From assembly GCA_963668605.1 (NCBI GenBank), contig OY764903.1, positions 3,720,001-3,784,000 on the forward strand: a stretch of DNA of 64,000 nucleotides. The letters are read 5' to 3'. Made by a program: the position numbers and the translations under genes. Each line of letters starts with the position of its first letter. The stretch's first letter is position 1. The stretch comes from G963668605 sp963668605 (GTDB lineage: Bacteria > Acidobacteriota > Terriglobia > Bryobacterales > Bryobacteraceae). Of this stretch, positions 55,791 through 64,000 are shown piece by piece. A model generated the notes under the pieces. That model searched no databases. It saw nothing but the letters and a program-made list of their open reading frames with translations, and was not told the origin of the DNA.

Positions 55791-56627
55791 CTACTGCGCC
55801 GGCTTGAGCAAACCCTGGTTGCCAAGCCAGTCGCGGAAGCGGTCAATCCAGGTGTCCACTGGCAGGCCTTTTTTGCGCATGCCGAAGCCGTGGCCGCCGC
55901 GTAGATAGATGTGAAGTTCGGCGGGCACTCGTGCCTCTTTCCACGCCAGATATAGCCGCACGCTGGTTTTCACGACCGGCACGGTCTTGTCGTCGTCGGC
56001 ATGCGCCAGAAACAGAGGCGCCGCATCCTTCGGCACGCTGAACTCCTCCGGCATCGCACCGTAGATCGGGGCCACGAAATCCGGCCGGCTGGCCGGGTCG
56101 TGCTGTAGCGCCACGGCTGCGGCGACGTAACCGCCCGCGGAAAATCCCATGATGCCGATGCGGTTTGGCGCGATGTGCCACTCGGCCGCCCGCGCGCGCA
56201 CAACCCGGATGGCCTGCTGCCCGTCCGCGACGACCATCGGTATCACGGCCTTGCGCCGCTCTGCCACGATCGCGGCATCTTTCTCACCGGGGTCACCCGT
56301 CTGCGCCAACCGATACTGCAGCACGAAAGCGGCCACCCCGAGCGTGTTCAGCCAGCGCGCCACGTCGTGGCCTTCATAGTCGATCGCCAGGAAGCGGAAG
56401 CCGCCGCCGGGGCACACCACTACCGCAGTGCCATTGGCGCTGGCGGCGGGCGGAATATAAGCGGTTAGTGTGGGCCTTGTGACGTTGCGGACGCGGCGTA
56501 TGTTGTCCCGCAGCGTCTCTTCCATCTGGGTCCAGCTTTCCGAGCCCGGCGCTGCGCCCGGCCAGATGGGGATCACCTCCTGCCCGAAGGCAAGGGAGCA
56601 AAATACGAGCGGGATTAGGATCTTCAC
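55791..56627 (-). CDS. Secreted alpha/beta hydrolase, BD-FAE/acetylxylan-esterase-like
   Basis: 278 residues from a GTG start (56625-56627) with a short signal (MKILIPLVFCSLAFGQ). The opening VIPIWPGAAPGS and the PGGGF oxyanion motif (residues 73-77) are typical of the BD-FAE/endo-xylanase-esterase group. The nucleophile is GFS163AGG, the acid is in AHADDDKTVPV, and the His is in RGGHGFGM. It likely removes acetyl or feruloyl groups from hemicellulose-type sugars; this is inference from family. It is not closely related to the two MTIK-type hydrolases. It ends 140 nt from the convergent sulfatase F. Confidence 0.87.
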   Translation of the reverse strand: MKILIPLVFCSLAFGQEVIPIWPGAAPGSESWTQMEETLRDNIRRVRNVTRPTLTAYIPPAASANGTAVVVCPGGGFRFLAIDYEGHDVARWLNTLGVAAFVLQYRLAQTGDPGEKDAAIVAERRKAVIPMVVADGQQAIRVVRARAAEWHIAPNRIGIMGFSAGGYVAAAVALQHDPASRPDFVAPIYGAMPEEFSVPKDAAPLFLAHADDDKTVPVVKTSVRLYLAWKEARVPAELHIYLRGGHGFGMRKKGLPVDTWIDRFRDWLGNQGLLKPAQ

Positions 56628-56845
56628 GGGAGGCAGTCTATCATAGCGGCGCCGTGTAAGGTGGATGTCAAGCCGCCTCCTTCACCAGGCTGTATTCGTG
56701 ATGCAAGCCACTGTGTCTGTGGCCGCTGTCCCGAACGCTCTCCTGGTTGGGCTCCGGAATTCCAGAGCCTGACGCGGAGCGAGATTTGACACTACGAGAT
56801 GAAATTCGGGGGGCGCCTGGCCGCCTGGGCGAATCTCGCGCCGGA

Positions 56846-59398
56846 TCATTCTTCCGCTGGCTTCGTCCGATCTTTGGCTCGCGGGGTTTTGTGAAGCGAG
56901 GGGTACGCCGCGTCCCATCCCTTGGCATCCCACCAGAGGATGCGGTTCAGCACGTCCTGATCGATGTCGTCCGGATGCGACCAGGTCATCGCCATCGACT
57001 GCTGCGCCGCCCACAGGCGCCGGCCGTTGAGGGCCTTCAGCGGTGGGTTCATCTCATCCAGCGACTGCTTCGGGGTGCTGCACTTGTACGGCGAAAGGTC
57101 CGCCTGGGCGGTGAAGGCGCTGTTCATGGCGCGCGCACTGGCGAAGGAGCGTGTCCGCGGCGGAATGCGATAGATGTCCTGGATGGTGCGGATCATGCTG
57201 GTGTGGTTGAAGTGCGTGGAATCCACGGTCCCGCGCCGGATGTGCGGACCAATGGCCAGCGCCACGGTGCGGTGGCCGTCCACGTGATCGACGCCGTCCT
57301 GGGCGTCGTCTTCGACCACCAAAATCAAGCTATTGGGCCAGAAGCGGCTTTTCGAGATCGCCTCCACGATGCGGCCCAGCGCTACGTCGTTGTCGGCCAC
57401 CATGGCCTTGGGGCTGCGGGATGTCGGACGCGTGCCGTTGGTGTGGTCGTTGTTCAGGTCGATGATGCTCAACTGCGGCATGTCGCCGCGCTTCTCCCGC
57501 GCAGCAAACTCTTCGAGGTAATCGTCCGCGCGAATCTGATCGGGAATGAGCGTGGAAGCGCCGGGGAAACTGTGGCTGCTTAGTGGCTGGAGCGCCGGAA
57601 CGCCGGAGCGGCCCCCGACAGTGCCGCGCCACTTGCCTTCGCGATACAGGCGCCAGTACTCGGCGCCCGTGAGCATGGCCGCTTCATCCATGTCCTGCGT
57701 GGTCTGGGTAACCGGATCCCATTTCGCCGGCAGTCCGAACTCGCCGTAGATCCGCACCGAGAGCGGCTTGCGCGCGCCCTGCCAGAAGAAACCGGTCGGC
57801 GGCACCACAAGGGCATCGCTCATGTTCCATGCATAGCCGCGCGGCGCCGACACCAGGCTGCGCTCCACGTAATCGCTGACGAAGCCCTGCATGAGCCACT
57901 GGTGGCCGTCAAAACTGATGGCGCCGCCGCAGTAAAAGTTATCCAGCACGACGTATTTTTCGGCGAGGGCGTGATGGTTGGGGGTCACATCGCGACCGTA
58001 GATGCAGAGCTTGGGATCGCCATTGGCCTGGGCGAGATCGCCGAAGACCTGGTCGTACGTCCGGTTTTCTTTGATGATGAGGAAGACGTGGCGAATGCCC
58101 AGCGACTCCAGGTTGGCCACGCCGCCCTGGGGTTCGAAGACGGGGTTGTTGGCGGCCTTCACTTCGCGGGTGCCCGCGTCCACTTGCGCTCCCGTGGGGG
58201 CCGGAATGCGCAGCAGGTTGCCTTCGTATTGCCGGGAGTTGAAGCCGCCTTTCTGCGTGTCGGTGTTGCCGACGCCCTTGATGTTGAGGACGCGCAGGCT
58301 GCCATCGTGAGCGACGGCAATGGCAGTGGGAAACCAGCCAGTTGGCATCGCCCCGGCGACTTTCCAGGTCTTGCCCTGCAGCGTGAGGACCGCGACGGCG
58401 TTGTTTCCGCCGCATGCCACGTAGAGCGTTTTGCCGTCGGCCGCGAATGCGCCTGCGACGGGCTGGCTGCCGATGGCGGCATCGGGATAAGTGGGGATCC
58501 GGACATCCGTCCGCACGAGCGTCGCCGTATCCAGCAGGGAGATGGAATCCGAATGGCTGTTCGCTACTACGAGCGTCTTCTCGTCGGGGCTGAGCACGAG
58601 GGCCGCGGGCGCGAGTCCCACCGGGACATTGCGCGCCGCGAGCGTCTCCGCATCCACCACGCTCAGGGTTCCGGTGGTAGAGGAACCGGTCACAGGATCC
58701 GTAAGCACCGGGGTGCCGCTCGATGGGGCCGTGGGTTCACCTTTCGACGGCCGGCGGCCGCCGCGATTTGAGACGTATATCTGTCCCCGGCTTCTGGAAA
58801 CGGCCACGCCGAACGGAGCGATGCCGATCGGGACCTCCTTCCGGATGGTACGCTCCGCCGCGTCGATCACGGCCAGCGAATTGTTGCGGCTGAAGGCGAC
58901 GTACGCGGTCTTGCCGTCCGCTGAGAAGGCGATACCGGCCGGGACCGGATGGCCCTTCAACGCGATGCGTGTGGTTTTGCCAGGGGCGCCCGCGGGGGTG
59001 AATTCCGCAATGGTGATGGCATCGGGTCCGTTGCGCGTGGTTTCGCTGATCCACAGTTCACGGTCGCCAGGGCGGAAGGCGATCCCGGTGTACGACGTCG
59101 TCCCGGTCTTGATCTCGCCGATATCGGTCCCTGTGGAGCCGTCGAGCACGTTGACGCTGCGCACGTTCAGGACGGCCAGGATGCGCCTGCCGGAATCGAA
59201 CGTCATGTCCACGGGTCGGCCCCGCAGCATGTTCTGCTCGCCCCAGGGGCGGAGGAGTTGGTTGGTGGGGAGCAGATAGAAACCGGCCGGTTGCAGACCG
59301 ATTGCGGCGGCACTCTTGAGCACGGCGAACAGGCCGGATTGCTGCGCGACCAGGGCGGCCGCGGCGCAGAAAAGCAGGGCGATAACGAGCTTACGCAT
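56846..59398 (-). CDS. YVTN beta-propeller fused to a phosphoesterase domain
   Basis: About 850 residues with a signal peptide (MRKLVIALLFCAAAALVAQQ); a GTG seven codons upstream is an alternative start. Residues about 35-420 are a propeller of YVTN/SMP-30-like repeats (RILAVLNVRSVNVLDGSTGT; TAYVAFSRNNSLAVIDAAER; TLVVANSHSDSISLLDTATL; TLYVACGGNNAVAVLTLQGK). The rest is a phospholipase C/acid-phosphatase-like phosphoesterase (HVFLIIKENRTYDQVFGD; LPQLSIIDLNNDHTNGTRPT; LILVVEDDAQDGVDHVDGHR; RTVALAIGPHIRRGTVDSTH). Known relatives of the second half hydrolyse phosphate esters in the periplasm or outside. It is monocistronic by spacing. Confidence 0.88.
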   Translation of the reverse strand: MRKLVIALLFCAAAALVAQQSGLFAVLKSAAAIGLQPAGFYLLPTNQLLRPWGEQNMLRGRPVDMTFDSGRRILAVLNVRSVNVLDGSTGTDIGEIKTGTTSYTGIAFRPGDRELWISETTRNGPDAITIAEFTPAGAPGKTTRIALKGHPVPAGIAFSADGKTAYVAFSRNNSLAVIDAAERTIRKEVPIGIAPFGVAVSRSRGQIYVSNRGGRRPSKGEPTAPSSGTPVLTDPVTGSSTTGTLSVVDAETLAARNVPVGLAPAALVLSPDEKTLVVANSHSDSISLLDTATLVRTDVRIPTYPDAAIGSQPVAGAFAADGKTLYVACGGNNAVAVLTLQGKTWKVAGAMPTGWFPTAIAVAHDGSLRVLNIKGVGNTDTQKGGFNSRQYEGNLLRIPAPTGAQVDAGTREVKAANNPVFEPQGGVANLESLGIRHVFLIIKENRTYDQVFGDLAQANGDPKLCIYGRDVTPNHHALAEKYVVLDNFYCGGAISFDGHQWLMQGFVSDYVERSLVSAPRGYAWNMSDALVVPPTGFFWQGARKPLSVRIYGEFGLPAKWDPVTQTTQDMDEAAMLTGAEYWRLYREGKWRGTVGGRSGVPALQPLSSHSFPGASTLIPDQIRADDYLEEFAAREKRGDMPQLSIIDLNNDHTNGTRPTSRSPKAMVADNDVALGRIVEAISKSRFWPNSLILVVEDDAQDGVDHVDGHRTVALAIGPHIRRGTVDSTHFNHTSMIRTIQDIYRIPPRTRSFASARAMNSAFTAQADLSPYKCSTPKQSLDEMNPPLKALNGRRLWAAQQSMAMTWSHPDDIDQDVLNRILWWDAKGWDAAYPSLHKTPRAKDRTKPAEE

Positions 59399-59573
59399 GG
59401 CTGAAACCAAGGCTAACACGCGCGATTAAGACACTGCTGCTAACTCAACCACTGGGCGACCGAAGTCAACAAGAACCGGAACGCGTCGAATTTGCAGCGG
59501 GTCCGGCAAGCCGCATGATCGCAAGCACATCGGAGTTTTGGCGAGTTGCGCGCACCGAACCCGGATTGAAGCG

Positions 59574-59921
59574 TTACCGCTGGTGATTCAACTCGTCCAC
59601 CAGCACAACGATTGGTACATGACTGGCGACCTCGGCTTCGTTCATCCAGCCGAACGCGGCGATGATGACCTGGTCTCCGGTTTGCACGCAGCGGGCGGCG
59701 GCGCCGTTGACCATCACTTCGCCAGAACCTGCCGGGCTCGCAATCGCGTACGTCTCGAAGCGCTCGCCGTTGGTCAGATCCCAGACATGCACGCTTTCCG
59801 ATGGCAGGATGCCGGCGGCCGTGAGCAGATCGATATCAATCGCAATCGAACCCTCGTAATGCAAGTCCGCTCCAGTCACGGTCGCGCGGTGAATCTTTCC
59901 TCGTAACAGTTTGCGAAGCAC
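59574..59921 (-). CDS. panD: Aspartate 1-decarboxylase (pyruvoyl-dependent)
   Basis: 115 residues. It makes beta-alanine for pantothenate. The self-cleavage site Gly24-Ser25 in ADLHYEGSIAID is intact, as are Lys9 (RGKIHRATVT), Tyr22 and the Arg/Tyr of NGERFETYAI; VNGAAARCVQTGDQVIIAAF is the conserved barrel end. Start codon GTG (59919-59921), 1 nt after the panC stop, so translation is coupled. Last gene of the pantothenate operon. A helper such as PanZ is not seen, consistent with self-processing types. Confidence 0.96.
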   Translation of the reverse strand: MLRKLLRGKIHRATVTGADLHYEGSIAIDIDLLTAAGILPSESVHVWDLTNGERFETYAIASPAGSGEVMVNGAAARCVQTGDQVIIAAFGWMNEAEVASHVPIVVLVDELNHQR

Positions 59922-59922
59922 G

Positions 59923-60771
59923 TCAAATCCTTTTCGAAATGTTGTCTATCAGGCGTGTCGAACCCAGAAATATCGCGCCTGCGATGAGCACGCTGCAAGA
60001 GATGTGTTCGATGGGTGTGAGCGTGTCGGGATCGCTTACCTCAAAGTATTCGATGCGCACTTCCGGGTAGGCGGCGAACAGCGGCAATACGCGCTCGCGA
60101 ATCGCCGCAACCGAGCGTTCGCCGTTTTCGATCAGATCGACCGCCGTGCGCAAAGCAAGCGAGAGCACGGGTGCGATCTCACGCTGTGCTGGTGTGAGAT
60201 GTTTGTTGCGCGAACTGAGCGCGAGTCCGTCTGGTTCGCGCACGGTTGCGACCGGCACCACTGATACCGGCACATTCAAATCCTGCACCATCCGGCGAAT
60301 GATCGCCAACTGCTGTGCGTCCTTTTCACCGAAGTACGCCCTGTCGGGTTGCACTATGTTGAAGAGCTTCAAAACCACAGTTGCCGCGCCGCGGAAATGA
60401 CCAGGCCTGTAACGCCCGCAGAGGTACTCGGCCAGTGCCGGCGCCTCGACAAACGTCAACTGCTCCTGCGGATACAACGCCTGCACCGTGGGCGCGAAGA
60501 CGAGATCGACACCGCAGTCGTCGCAGACGTTCAGATCCGCCTCCAGCGTTTGCGGATAAGCGTCGAGATCTTCCTTGCGATCAAACTGCAGTGGGTTCAC
60601 GAAAATGCTCGTCACGACGAAATCATTTTCCTGGCGCGCGATTTCCAGCAGCTTGGCATGCCCGGCATGCAGCGCTCCCATGGTCGGGACAAATCCGACC
60701 GATAAGTTCCCGCGCCGCACAGCGTTCATCCGTTCGCGCAGCTTGCCAGTGTCCGCGATGAGCTCAGGCAT
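59923..60771 (-). CDS. panC: Pantothenate synthetase
   Basis: About 282 residues. It joins pantoate and beta-alanine using ATP. Nucleotidyl-transferase signatures: VGFVPTMGALHAGH (HIGH-type), FGEKDAQQLAIIRRM, and DGLALSSRNKHLT in the KMSKS position. ATG 60771 is preferred (GGGAG about 9 nt upstream); the frame is open to 60819 but the extra residues overlap panB. It overlaps the panB end by 8 nt and abuts panD. Confidence 0.96.
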   Translation of the reverse strand: MPELIADTGKLRERMNAVRRGNLSVGFVPTMGALHAGHAKLLEIARQENDFVVTSIFVNPLQFDRKEDLDAYPQTLEADLNVCDDCGVDLVFAPTVQALYPQEQLTFVEAPALAEYLCGRYRPGHFRGAATVVLKLFNIVQPDRAYFGEKDAQQLAIIRRMVQDLNVPVSVVPVATVREPDGLALSSRNKHLTPAQREIAPVLSLALRTAVDLIENGERSVAAIRERVLPLFAAYPEVRIEYFEVSDPDTLTPIEHISCSVLIAGAIFLGSTRLIDNISKRI

Positions 60772-61564
60772 TGGGGAATTCTCCCGAACGCACGTCAGCG
60801 GCGAACGACTGGACCGCACTTGTGATCGACTCTCCGACAGCGGCGTATTGCCTGGCGAATGGCGGCGTTGCTGAGCCGCTTAATCCGAGAATGTCTTGCG
60901 TAACCAGTACCTGACCGTCGCAGTCCGGCCCGGATCCGATGCCGATAATCGGGACTTGTGAGGCCTTGCTGACTTGGCGCGCAAGTGCCGCGGGCACGCA
61001 TTCGAGGACAATCGCGAAGACGCCGGCCTGTTCGAGTGCCGCTGCATCCGCAAGCAGTTGCTCCTGTTCTTCCGGGCGCGTGGCCTGGCGTCGATAGCCG
61101 CCTTGCGCGTGTATGGACTGGGGCAGCAATCCGAGATGGCCCATCACCGGAATCCCCGCCGACACAATCCGATCTACCGTTTCAAGAATCGACACTCCGC
61201 CTTCCACCTTGACTGCCGTTGCGCCGCCAGACTGCAACAGACGGCCTGCGTTCCGTAGCGCCCTGCTGGTGCCGACCCGATGGCTCAGGAACGGCATGTC
61301 GGCGACAACCAGCGCGTTTGGCGCACCCGCACGGACCGCGCTTGTGTGCCGAACCATGTCATCCATGGTCACAGGCACGGTGCTGTCATAGCCAAGTTCG
61401 ACCATGCCGAGCGAGTCGCCCACCAGCAGCATGTCGACTGTGCCTGAGTTTGCGAGCAAGCGCGCCATCCACGCGCAGTAAGCCGTCAGCATAGTAATCT
61501 TTTCGCCGCGCGCCTTCTTCGCCTGGATGTCTTGTATGCGCACCGGCCGGTCCGGCTGGCTCAT
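60764..61564 (-). CDS. panB: 3-methyl-2-oxobutanoate hydroxymethyltransferase
   Basis: 266 residues, TIM-barrel enzyme of the first committed pantothenate step (ketopantoate from 2-oxoisovalerate and methylene-tetrahydrofolate). Conserved blocks: LLVGDSLGMVELGYDSTVPV with the metal-binding Asp, ADMPFLSH, AVKVEGG, MGHLGLLPQS and VPIIGIGSGPDCDGQVLVTQ. It overlaps the upstream DUF2520 gene by 4 nt (ATGA) and panC by 8 nt. Confidence 0.96.
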   Translation of the reverse strand: MSQPDRPVRIQDIQAKKARGEKITMLTAYCAWMARLLANSGTVDMLLVGDSLGMVELGYDSTVPVTMDDMVRHTSAVRAGAPNALVVADMPFLSHRVGTSRALRNAGRLLQSGGATAVKVEGGVSILETVDRIVSAGIPVMGHLGLLPQSIHAQGGYRRQATRPEEQEQLLADAAALEQAGVFAIVLECVPAALARQVSKASQVPIIGIGSGPDCDGQVLVTQDILGLSGSATPPFARQYAAVGESITSAVQSFAADVRSGEFPNA

Positions 61565-62418
61565 CGTGAACTGCTCCCTTCAAGTGCCGCGGCAATCTGC
61601 TGCGCAGCGTCTACGGACAAGCCTGCGCGCCTCGCAACCGCGAGCGTACGCAGACCGGCAAATGCATATAGATTTCTGGTTTCGAGCGTAGCGTTTTCCA
61701 GCGCGTGGATGTGCCGCTGTACGGTCCCTAAGTCGCCCCGGCTGATCGGACCGGTCAGCGCGGCCTCCGGACCAAGCGCCAGCACGTTATCCGTCGCGGC
61801 CCGGATCAGCGGAGCGAGAGCTTCGAGCGCAGGGCCGCGCGCGACTCCGGCGTCTTCCATCAACTCGAGTGCGGCATCCACCAGAGCCACATGATAATTC
61901 GACACCATTACAGCGGCTGCATGATATTGCTGCCAGTGCTGGGCGTCGATCGCGAGCGGCGTTCCACAGAGTTGCGCAACCAGGGTCTGCGCCCACACGA
62001 CTGCCTCCGGGTCGCCTGCGTAAGCGAATGCCGCGCCCATTAGTGTTTCCACGCCGCGCTCGGGGGTAGGCACGGTCTGAAGAGGGTGCAGAACGCCGAC
62101 CGAGTTTCCAGAAGCGCGAAGTGCTGCGAGCGCCTCAGGTCCCGCGCTGCCACTCGTGTGAAGCACGATACCATCCCGCAATCCTCCCGCGGCGAGTTCG
62201 TGCGAGACATCATCGATAGCGTCGTCGGCGACAGCGATCAGAATGCGTCGCGAGTGCTGCGGTAACTCGCGCAAGGTGACTGTTGCGGCGCGGCGTCCGG
62301 CGACAATGATTCCGGCAATTCCATTTTTGCGTAGCAACGCAGCAAAGGCCTGCGCGACACGCCCGGTTCCGGCGATTCCAATCGTGTTACTTCCGGCTGT
62401 TTCGGTGGAGAGCGTCAT
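61561..62418 (-). CDS. Rossmann-like / DUF2520 oxidoreductase, candidate ketopantoate reductase
   Basis: 285 residues. The N-terminal Rossmann fold (IGIAGTGRVAQAFAALLRKN, about 12-31; ILIAVADDAIDDVSHELA) is joined to an all-helical DUF2520 domain from about residue 140 (the long segment around HYHAAAVMVSNYHVALVDAA, then GDLGTVQRHIHALE). It is the promoter-proximal gene of the pantothenate operon and overlaps panB by 4 nt. Ketopantoate reductase (PanE) is the one pathway step with no classical gene here, so this protein is a strong positional candidate for that NADPH-dependent step. DUF2520-type proteins have been linked to this role elsewhere (PanG), to my recollection. The assignment is inference. 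Confidence 0.8.
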   Translation of the reverse strand: MTLSTETAGSNTIGIAGTGRVAQAFAALLRKNGIAGIIVAGRRAATVTLRELPQHSRRILIAVADDAIDDVSHELAAGGLRDGIVLHTSGSAGPEALAALRASGNSVGVLHPLQTVPTPERGVETLMGAAFAYAGDPEAVVWAQTLVAQLCGTPLAIDAQHWQQYHAAAVMVSNYHVALVDAALELMEDAGVARGPALEALAPLIRAATDNVLALGPEAALTGPISRGDLGTVQRHIHALENATLETRNLYAFAGLRTLAVARRAGLSVDAAQQIAAALEGSSSR

Positions 62419-62539
62419 TGCACTGCAAGGCGGTCAAAGACGAGCAAACGAAGCAAATTACAATTTTAGCTCATTGCGGATTTTCGAGAATCCTGATTCT
62501 CCGACACGTCCCGGATTCCGTCCCGTATGACCATATACC

Positions 62540-62790
62540 AGAACATTTTCAGCCGCCGCACGACCTGCAATACCTTTCGACGTTCGGGAACAGTTTCGCG
62601 ATTGTGCGCTGGCTGATGGGTGGAATCGAATCGGTGGATTACAGGATGCTGGGCTGACTGGCCGCGATCGTGCTGCCCGTGACGGGAGTGCTTTTCTGGC
62701 GCTCGCGCGACTGGAATCCGCCGGTGGGCTACCTGGCCATCTGCGACATCGGATCGCGGACCGTTCTGAGTCCCCGTCTGTCTTTCTTTT
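62540..62790 (+). pseudogene. Possible remnant of a membrane protein gene
   Basis: The plus strand reads HFQPPHDLQYLSTFGNSFAI, VRWLMGGIESVDYRMLG, a TGA, then in the same frame LAAIVLPVTGVLFWRSRDWN. The sequence is protein-like across the stop (TGG would restore Trp), with a hydrophobic helix after it. No start or end is convincing and no family is recognised. The rest of 62419-62857 shows nothing. Confidence 0.3.
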
Positions 62791-62857
62791 CAGCGTCCCT
62801 CGTCGGCGGCAAAGGAGGCGCCATGCAGGCAGTTTACTCCCGCTGCTGCCGTTTTAT

Positions 62858-64000
62858 TCATTGCGAGACTTGGCATTCCGCAGCTTTCACCAGGTAGAAC
62901 TCATCGGTGAGAAAGCCTGCCGCATATAGGCGCTTCAGATCCCGCAGGCGGGAAACGACCTGTTGCTGAGTGAACTTGGGCTTCGGCGCCGCAGGCGCCG
63001 CTGCAGCAGTTTTGGTGTCGGTTGCCTTGGCCGTTTGCGCGGCAACCGCGGGCTCGGTAGGGGTCGGGGGGACGCGCTTGGGCGGCGGCTGGTAGGCCGG
63101 GTCGAAGACAAGAGCCAGGAGTTTCTGGGCGGGAACGAGATGCCGCCACAAGAAGGCCTGCATCCGATCCTCCGCCGGCACGGCTTGATGCACGATTTCC
63201 TTTTTCTCAACCAACGCGCGGCCTTCGACGACCAGGGTGAACGGCTCCTGCGTTCTTGCCAGACTGGTCCTTACCGACAGTCCAACCACGGCCTGCGTCG
63301 GCGACAGGGTAACGGGAGCAGACGTGATTCCGGAGGGCGCATCCTTCAGGGCCAGCTTGATGGGACTGTTGAAGCCATCCTTACGGATGACATAGACGCT
63401 GATGTTCGCTGCGCTCTTGCTGCGGAGGTTGATGCTGGAGGGCACAACCCGCAGTTCGAAATCCGGTTGGGGCGGGCTAATGCGCAGCCGGTACGCATAC
63501 TCCTCACCGCCCTTGTGAGCGGTATCGCCGATGTGGACATAATAGACGCCGTCGGCGGGCAGTTTCACCATCAAGTAGGAATCCGCGTGATGCGTGTTCG
63601 AACCCGATCCGATGTCTTCGTGATCGTCGTTAAAGGCCAGCACTTTGCCCGTCGCGTCAGTGAGTTTGAGCACCGAATCGAGCGGTGAATCAAGGCGGCG
63701 CGCATAGACTTCCGCGACGATCGACTGGTTCGCCTTGCCGCTGAACTGGAAAACGTCCCAGTCGCCCGGACGGTCGATTCGCCCGTTGACCATGACCGGA
63801 AGCGTCAGCTTCTGGGCGCGCTTCAGGTCGTTGTTGGGCTCCTTATCGAGAGCTTCCGGCAGTGTGTCCACGGCGAACGGCATGCGGTTGGATACGAACC
63901 CCTCGCGTTTGGCGGCGACTCGATAAACTCCCGGCACGGCATTTGCGGGCGGTGTGATCGACTCGGCTTTCTCAATGTTCCAGCCCTTCATCTTGATCCA
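62858..64000 (-). CDS. PPC-domain secreted protein, C-terminal part (runs off the window)
   Basis: At least 380 residues; the frame continues past the right edge. A bacterial pre-peptidase C-terminal (PPC) beta-sandwich spans about residues 50-180 of the visible part (EPNNDLKRAQKLTLPVMVNG; WDVFQFSGKANQSIVAEVYA; YLMVKLPADGVYYVHIGDTA). An Ig-like region follows (FNSPIKLALKDAPSGITSAP), then a Pro/Ala/Lys linker. The last 35 residues (VVSRLRDLKRLYAAGFLTDE, F-Y-L-V-K-A-A-E-C) resemble a SHOCT-type oligomerisation tail. Proteins of this build in acidobacteria and planctomycetes are large and extracellular; the enzymatic part, if any, lies outside the window. Confidence 0.75.
   Translation of the reverse strand, partial: WIKMKGWNIEKAESITPPANAVPGVYRVAAKREGFVSNRMPFAVDTLPEALDKEPNNDLKRAQKLTLPVMVNGRIDRPGDWDVFQFSGKANQSIVAEVYARRLDSPLDSVLKLTDATGKVLAFNDDHEDIGSGSNTHHADSYLMVKLPADGVYYVHIGDTAHKGGEEYAYRLRISPPQPDFELRVVPSSINLRSKSAANISVYVIRKDGFNSPIKLALKDAPSGITSAPVTLSPTQAVVGLSVRTSLARTQEPFTLVVEGRALVEKKEIVHQAVPAEDRMQAFLWRHLVPAQKLLALVFDPAYQPPPKRVPPTPTEPAVAAQTAKATDTKTAAAAPAAPKPKFTQQQVVSRLRDLKRLYAAGFLTDEFYLVKAAECQVSQ

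Noticed and set aside
56628..56845. Protein-like minus-strand tail ending LHHEYSLVKEAA
   Set aside because: It looks a little like a transposase C-terminus but is too short and lacks any catalytic motif.
1..64000. CRISPR arrays, tRNA/rRNA genes, prophage, toxin-antitoxin pairs
   Set aside because: Looked for by eye on both strands; no regularly spaced repeats, tRNA-like arms or phage modules were seen.

Overview
This window reads as a piece of a soil acidobacterial chromosome (Acidobacteriota, Solibacter/Bryobacteraceae-like). The inference rests on GC-rich codon use, six very large Oar-type TonB-dependent receptors that carry an N-terminal carboxypeptidase-regulatory-like domain and have no SusD partner, many Tat-exported sulfatases, and PL22, DUF1080 and Gfo/Idh/MocA proteins. 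No tRNA, rRNA, CRISPR array, prophage or intact transposase was seen.

Layout. 1-9.2 kb: a secreted unknown protein; a four-gene leftward efflux operon (TetR, membrane fusion protein, RND pump, outer-membrane factor) with a palindromic operator at its start; two small unknown genes and a UPF0303/heme-degrading-like protein. 9.4-14.6 kb: a sulfatase with a secreted TIM-barrel-like protein, then a leftward DUF1080 / membrane protein / alpha-beta hydrolase group. 14.8-19.2 kb: a hybrid histidine kinase and a receiver-SpoIIE phosphatase protein, bracketed by two decayed REP-associated (RAYT/Y1) transposase copies and two similar REP-like hairpins. 19.4-56.6 kb: a catabolic region holding all six receptors, five more sulfatases, a PL22 oligogalacturonate lyase homologue, a Gfo/Idh/MocA oxidoreductase and two alpha-beta hydrolases, with remnants of an ABC transporter ATPase, an aldo/keto reductase and a seventh receptor. 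56.8-64 kb: a YVTN-propeller/phosphoesterase fusion, a compact pantothenate operon (DUF2520 protein, panB, panC, panD) and the C-terminal part of a PPC-domain protein that runs off the window.

How the parts may work together. The receptors probably import oligosaccharides or siderophore-like ligands. The Tat-exported sulfatases, the lyase and the esterases would remove sulfate, uronate and acyl groups in the periplasm. The clearest unit is the rightward group receptor - Gfo/Idh/MocA oxidoreductase - sulfatase - sulfatase (40.3-48.1 kb). Its substrate cannot be read from sequence. No sulfatase-maturing enzyme is encoded here, so formylglycine formation must be supplied from elsewhere in the genome.

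The most unusual signal is the RAYT/REP pair around the sensor-kinase operon. The two transposase copies share flanking sequence, but one carries an extra hairpin of about 55 nt that the other lacks. All alignments were made by eye, and all family names are recognitions from motifs, not from database searches.
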